The notes beneath the pieces were generated by a model that had not been told where the DNA came from, made no database searches, and saw only the letters and a list, made by a program, of their open reading frames with translations. From positions 19,953,079-20,017,078 of the forward strand of contig OY759215.1 in the NCBI GenBank assembly GCA_963662175.1: a DNA stretch of 64,000 nucleotides, read 5' to 3'. This DNA is from Aradus depressus (lineage: Eukaryota; Arthropoda; Insecta; Hemiptera; Aradidae). The position numbers and the translations under genes are program-made. Below, piece after piece: positions 59,161 to 64,000 of this stretch (within the stretch, counting starts at the first letter, position 1; every line of letters begins with the position of its first letter).

Positions 59161-61785
59161 GAATACGTAATGCCTTGAATACATTCCTCAGATTTTCTAG
59201 TTCTAAAAGTCTAGTATCAGTCACTTCCTCACCTATATACGTAATGCCTTGAATACATTCCTTCAGATTTTCTAGTTCTAAAAGTCTAGTATCAGTCACT
59301 TCCTCACCTATATACGTAATGCCTTGAATACATTCCTTCAGATTTTCTAGTTCTAAAAGTCTAGTATCAGTCACATCCTCATCTTTATACGTAATGCCTT
59401 GAATACATTCCTTCAGATTTTCTAGTTCTAAAAGTCTAGTATCAGTCACTTCCTCACCTATATACGTAATGCCTTGAATACATTCCTCAGATTTTCTAGT
59501 TCTAAAATACTAGTATCAGTCACTTCCTCACCTATATACGTAATGCCTTGAATACATTCCTCAGATTTTCTAGTTCTAAAAGTCTAGTATCAGTCACTTC
59601 CTCACCTATATACGTAATGCCTTGAATACATTCCTTCAGATTTTCTAGTTCTAAAAGTCTAGTATCAGTCACTTCCTCACCTATATACGTAATGCCTTGA
59701 ATACATTCCTTCAGATTTTCTAGTTCTAAAAGTCTAGTATCAGTCACATCCTCATCTTTATACGTAATGCCTTGAATACATTCCTTCAGATTTTCTAGTT
59801 CTAAAAGTCTAGTATCAGTCACTTCCTCACCTATATACGTAATGCCTTGAATACATTCCTCAGATTTTCTAGTTCTAAAAGTCTAGTATCAGTCACATCC
59901 TCATCTTTATACGTAATGCCTTGAATACATTCCTTCAGATTTTCTAGTTCTAAAAGTCTAGTATCAGTCACTTCCTCACCTATATACGTAATGCCTTGAA
60001 TACATTCCTCAGATTTTCTAGTTCTAAAATACTAGTATCAGTCACTTCCTCACCTATATACGTAATGCCTTGAATACATTCCTCAGATTTTCTAGTTCTA
60101 AAAGTCTAGTATCAGTCACTTCCTCACCTATATACGTAATGCCTTGAATACATTCCTTCAGATTTTCTAGTTCTAAAAGTCTAGTATCAGTCACTTCCTC
60201 ACCTATATACGTAATGCCTTGAATACATTCCTTCAGATTTTCTAGTTCTAAAAGTCTAGTATCAGTCACATCCTCATCTTTATACGTAATGCCTTGAATA
60301 CATTCCTTCAGATTTTCTAGTTCTAAAAGTCTAGTATCAGTCACTTCCTCACCTATATACGTAATGCCTTGAATACATTCCTCAGATTTTCTAGTTCTAA
60401 AAGTCTAGTATCAGTCACTTCCTCACCTATATACGTAATGCCTTGAATACATTCCTCAGATGCCTTGAATAAATTCCTTCAGATTTTCTAGTTCTAAAAG
60501 TCTAGTATCAGTCACATCCTCACCTTTATACGTAATGCCTTGAATACATTCCTCAGATTTTCTAGTTCTAAAAGTCTAGTATCAGTCACTTCCTCACCTA
60601 TATACGTAATGCCTTGAATACATTCCTCAGATTTTCTAGTTCTAAAAGTCTAGTATCAGTCACTTCCTCACCTATATACGTAATGCCTTGAATACATTCC
60701 TTCAGATTTTCTAGTTCTAAAAGTCTAGTATCAGTCACTTCCTCACCTATATACGTAATGCCTTGAATACATTCCTTCAGATTTTCTAGTTCTAAAAGTC
60801 TAGTATCAGTCACATCCTCACCTTTATACGTAATGCCTTGAATACATTCCTTCAGATTTTCTAGTTCTAAAAGTCTAGTATCAGTCACTTCCTCACCTAT
60901 ATACGTAATGCCTTGAATACATTCCTCAGATTTTCTAGTTCTAAAATACTAGTATCAGTCACTTCCTCACCTATATACGTAATGCCTTGAATACATTCCT
61001 CAGATTTTCTAGTTCTAAAAGTCTAGTATCAGTCACTTCCTCACCTATATACGTAATGCCTTGAATACATTCCTCAGATTTTCTAGTTCTAAAAGTCTAG
61101 TATCAGTCACTTCCTCACCTATATACGTAATGCCTTGAATACATTCCTCAGATGCCTTGAATAAATTCCTTCAGATTTTCTAGTTCTAAAAGTCTAGTAT
61201 CAGTCACATCCTCACCTTTATACGTAATGCCTTGAATACATTCCTCAGATTTTCTAGTTCTAAAAGTCTAGTATCAGTCACTTCCTCACCTATATACGTA
61301 ATGCCTTGAATACATTCCTCAGATTTTCTAGTTCTAAAAGTCTAGTATCAGTCACTTCCTCACCTATATACGTAATGCCTTGAATACATTCCTCAGATTT
61401 TCTAGTTCTAAAAGTCTAGTATCAGTCACTTCCTCACCTATATACGTAATGCCTTGAATACATTCCTCAGATGCCTTGAATAAATTCCTTCAGATTTTCT
61501 AGTTCTAAAAGTCTAGTATCAGTCACATCCTCACCTTTATACGTAATGCCTTGAATACATTCCTCAGATTTTCTAGTTCTAAAAGTCTAGTATCAGTCAC
61601 TTCCTCAACTATATACGTAATGCCTTGAATACATTCCTCAGATGCCTTGAATACATTCCTCAGATTTTCTAGTTCTAAAAGTCTAGTATCAGTCACATCC
61701 TCACCTTTATACGTAATGCCTTGAATACATTCCTTCAGATTTTCTAGTTCTAAAAGTCTAGTATCAGTCACTTCCTCACCTATAT
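59161..61785 (-). repeat. Tandem array of 75/74-bp units (about 35 copies), coding-like on the minus strand
   Basis: The unit is 75 bp, 25 codons in frame on the minus strand: TDTRLLELENLKECIQG then ITYIGEEV or ITYKDEDV. Runs of four 75-bp units give frames of 96-98 codons at 59153-59449, 59532-59822, 60054-60344 and 60598-60888. Units missing one T (TTCCTCAG for TTCCTTCAG) are 74 bp and break the frame. Larger blocks repeat at 522 and 544 bp. No start, promoter or known domain supports a gene. Confidence 0.92.
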
Positions 61786-62173
61786 GAAGTATTGGAGAAG
61801 TTATGTAATCGGTTACAAATTCTTGTTGATTAGGTTAGGTTAGGGAGTCCTAAATTTTGCCTACCCTAAATTTTTATTCACCTAGGGTAGAGGTCTTTAA
61901 CGAGTACCTGACATCGTACAGGCTCGGGACCATCGCTTAACGTCCCATCCGAAGGACGGCGTGCTTGGGCTACGAACCCACGACCTTGAGCTCAGAAGTC
62001 AAGCACGCATACCACTGAGCTACCGGCGCCCTCTAAATTCTTGTTGAGTTTATTACCAGAATTTCATGTTTTCCGACCCTCTGCTTCTAGAAATGAAAAA
62101 AAGTCCTTTGTGGCTAACACGATAACAGCCGGTAGGGTGAGTATATAATATATCACATAAATTTTATATGTGT

Positions 62174-62205
<32 letters not shown>

Positions 62206-62290
62206 TTAACAGATAAAAAGATGAATGTATCGATGTATCGACAAGACTTTTCATGTGTAAATCCAGAACCCAATAATGAAACTAGTGATT
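61770..62290 (+). repeat. Family R copy fused to the 75-bp array, with nested SINE
   Basis: The last array unit runs straight into CACTTCCTCACCTATATGAA continuing GTATTGGAGAAGTTATGTAA, the R palindromic end. R continues after the SINE with ATTTCATGTTTTCCGACCCT, then a 26-bp G run (62177-62202) and ATGTATCGACAAGACTTTTC. Confidence 0.65.
61817..62047 (-). mobile_element. Short SINE with intact head, TTAGG tail and 13-bp target-site duplication
   Basis: AAATTCTTGTTGA flanks it at 61817-61829 and 62035-62047. The minus strand begins GGGCGCCGGTAGCTCAGTGG and has box B-like GGGTTCGTAGCCC. The body stops about 110 bp early at TTTAGGACTCC, followed by exactly three CCTAA units (TTAGG x3 at 61830-61844 on the + strand). 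Confidence 0.92.
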
Positions 62291-62331
62291 GATTGAGTCG
62301 ACTGTATCTTTTCAATGTAGAAGGAATTCGA

Positions 62332-62560
62332 GGTTCTGTCATGTAAATAAAAACTCAGTATTTGGCCAACGTTTCGGAAACTATTTATTTCCTTCTTCAG
62401 GGTCTTGCAATGACTCACCAGTTCTCTACCAGTCACAAACACCTGACACTTTCACCACACACAACCACTCATTATAAGTCATTATAAGGCCCTGAAGAAG
62501 TATATATAGTTTCCGAAATGTTGGCCAAATACTGAATTTTTTATTTACACGACAGAACCT
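62332..62560. repeat. Foldback element, family e
   Basis: The arms AGGTTCTGTCATGTAAATAA ... and its complement ending CACGACAGAACCT face each other. Both contain GGCCAACGTTTCGGAAACTA; on the opposite strand this reads CCTGAAGAAGGAAATAAATA, GTTTCC and GAAACGTTGG. Confidence 0.7.
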
Positions 62561-62579
62561 GGAATACCTAATAACTAGG

Positions 62580-62965
62580 TACCAATGCAATGAGTATATT
62601 GACGCGAAATTTGACATATATACATATATACAACACGAAATTTCGTATGAGGATTCAGAAATCTCTGAATAAAACACCTACTAAGTTTATACCACATCAC
62701 TAAAATAGCTTCAAAGGGAGAGCGAATTAGTTAATTAATTCGCACTGGGTACAAGTACATTGCCGATGATTCACTGACAAAATCTTTTTTGTAGGAACAT
62801 CGTTATTATAGTAAAATTTTATGACACCTGTTGGTTTGCAGCCAAATCGACCGGAGGGTAAAAAAAAACCTCAATAACTGGTGAAGTACCTAATAAATAT
62901 ATCGACACGAAATTTCGATCTACAACTCCATAAGGACGACATCTGCGTAGTAGTCTTAGTTTACA
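62580..62965 (+). repeat. Family R copy, decayed
   Basis: Two or three units with TATATTGACGCGAAATTTGA, GCAGCCAAATCGACCGGAGG, AATATATCGACACGAAATTT and CATAAGGACGACATCTG. Confidence 0.55.
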
Positions 62966-62967
62966 AC

Positions 62968-63002
62968 TAAACCTGATGATGGTGTAATGTCGGAATTTCG
63001 CA
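62968..63002 (+). repeat. Foldback family b motif
   Basis: ACCTGATGATGGTGTAATGT then CGGAATTTCG, a decayed family b core. Confidence 0.45.
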
Positions 63003-63058
63003 CAATTACATTACTTCTTTATACTGTAGGTATAAGAAAGTAATACGTTTATGTCTGT

Positions 63059-63760
63059 ATACGAAGTGTGTTAAAAAAATAACGGGAATTTTCGGTTTTT
63101 GAAAAGAATTTTATTTATTCGTCTACATCAATGTTAACCCCTTCAAAATAGTCCCCATTAGATATTATAGACTTATGCCAGCGCTTCTTCCAATCCCGAA
63201 ACACTTCTGGAACTCGATTTTTGGGATAGCATTTAGCTCTCTCAGCGATGCGCTTTTAATCTCATCTATGCTTGTGAAACGATGGCCCTTTAAGGTTCTC
63301 TTTATTGTTGGAAACAGGAAAAAGTCACACGGAGCAATGTCTGGCGAATATAGGAGGCTGGGGCATCATTATAGTGTTGTTTTTGCCCAAATATTCACGA
63401 ACAAGCAATGAAGTATGAGCAGGTGTATTATCGTGGTGCAAAAGCCATGAATTGTTTCGCCTGAAATCCGGGCATTTTTTTTCGGATTGCTTCACGCAAA
63501 CAGCGTTGCACTTGTAGGTAATACTCCTTATTGACCGTTTGACCTTGTGGCAAGAACTCATGGTGCACTATGCCGTTAAAATCGAAAAACACAGTGAGCA
63601 TGACCTTCACATTCGACCGCACTTGTCGAGCTTTTATACCACTCGTAAACCCTAGTTTTACTCATAGCAGACTCACCAAAAGCAATATTTAACATTTCTA
63701 AAACTTTGCTGTATTCTTATAGCAAAATTTAGTGCAAATTCTCTGATCCATTTTGTAAAC
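63059..63760 (-). mobile_element. Internally deleted mariner-type element
   Basis: Holds both ends of a mariner transposase frame and a T-rich 3' end (TTTTTTTAACACACTTC on the minus strand). The outer terminal repeat on the right could not be placed with confidence. Confidence 0.65.
63115..63751 (-). pseudogene. Mariner-family transposase pseudogene, middle deleted
   Basis: The minus strand starts ATG at 63751 with MDQRICTKFCYKN, decays, then AFGESAMSKTRVYEWYK (a helix-turn-helix region). It jumps to RSNVKVMLTVFFDFNGIVHH, EFLPQGQTVNKEYYLQVQRC and NNSWLLHHDNTPAHTSLLVR, where LLHHDNxPAH is the second catalytic aspartate block. It ends KKRWHKSIISNGDYFEGVN, IDVDE and a stop at 63115. Roughly 150 residues with the first catalytic aspartate are gone, and there are several frameshifts. 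Mariner transposase is a DDE/D cut-and-paste recombinase; this copy is inactive. Confidence 0.85.
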
Positions 63761-64000
63761 AAATAAATAATCGCCGATCGTACCAAAACACTTGTAACCC
63801 CTTTGACAGCAGACTAAACATCCGGTTTGGCTCACAATTTACAGATACTTTTCAGACATGTTAACCTATCTATGTGAAATGTTCCTTAACCGAAATAACT
63901 GAATACTGGATATGGTAGATTCTTCATCAAACTTAGTCCATGAAAGCCTTTTTTCAAAAGTGGCCAAATTGAAGATTGGTGCAAGGGTATGGCTTTTGTG

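Noticed and set aside
59161..61785. CRISPR-like array (regular repeats of constant length)
   Set aside because: The whole 75-bp unit is conserved with no unique spacers, and the host is an animal. It is a minisatellite.

Overview
The window is nuclear DNA from an arthropod, most likely an insect. It is AT-rich, carries a spliced animal gene with GT/AG introns, and contains a nuclear copy of mitochondrial DNA that reads correctly only with the invertebrate mitochondrial code. Some of its SINEs end in the insect-type telomere pentamer TTAGG/CCTAA. The species cannot be named from the sequence.

The only host gene I can support is CASK (the calcium/calmodulin-dependent serine protein kinase family scaffold, Caki/CASK in flies). 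Six consecutive internal exons lie on the + strand at 19-194, 12421-12596, 13786-13908, 15270-15465, 16142-16260 and 18422-18610. Joined, they give one open frame of 326 codons. It runs from the second half of the kinase-like domain (HRD present, DFG replaced by GFG), through the CaMK-type regulatory segment, to the two L27 domains. The 5' exons and the PDZ, SH3 and guanylate-kinase exons lie outside. Everything from 18611 to the right edge appears to be one intron of more than 45 kb.

The introns are packed with mobile and tandem DNA. There are at least a dozen copies of one tRNA-derived SINE. A nearly complete Jockey-type LINE (25057-29310) has target-site duplications and a single stop in ORF2. 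There are several 5'-truncated RTE-type LINEs, two of them with clear target-site duplications, and a LINE tail with an RNase H-like region. A small Helitron, an internally deleted mariner, four elements with long terminal inverted repeats, and several families of foldback stem-loops complete the list. The stem-loops carry a CTGANGA...GAAAC core of the kind seen in Penelope-like elements.

From about 30 kb onward the large intron also holds four long tandem arrays: 57/73-bp units (30416-31752), 34-bp units (33238-33816), 134/107-bp modular units (42769-49696) and 75-bp units (59161-61785). There is also a small 30-bp coding-like minisatellite at 23.6 kb. A dispersed family with a palindromic end (called family R here) recurs about ten times and directly abuts the 75-bp array. 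At 52.1-54.8 kb a mitochondrial COX1/COX2 fragment lies inside the remains of an RTE element, with a SINE beside it and a duplicated flanking block on both sides.

No bacterial-type operon, CRISPR array, rRNA or functional tRNA gene was seen. The genes do not form a pathway: one neuronal scaffold gene hosts a dense, nested record of transposition, array expansion and repair.
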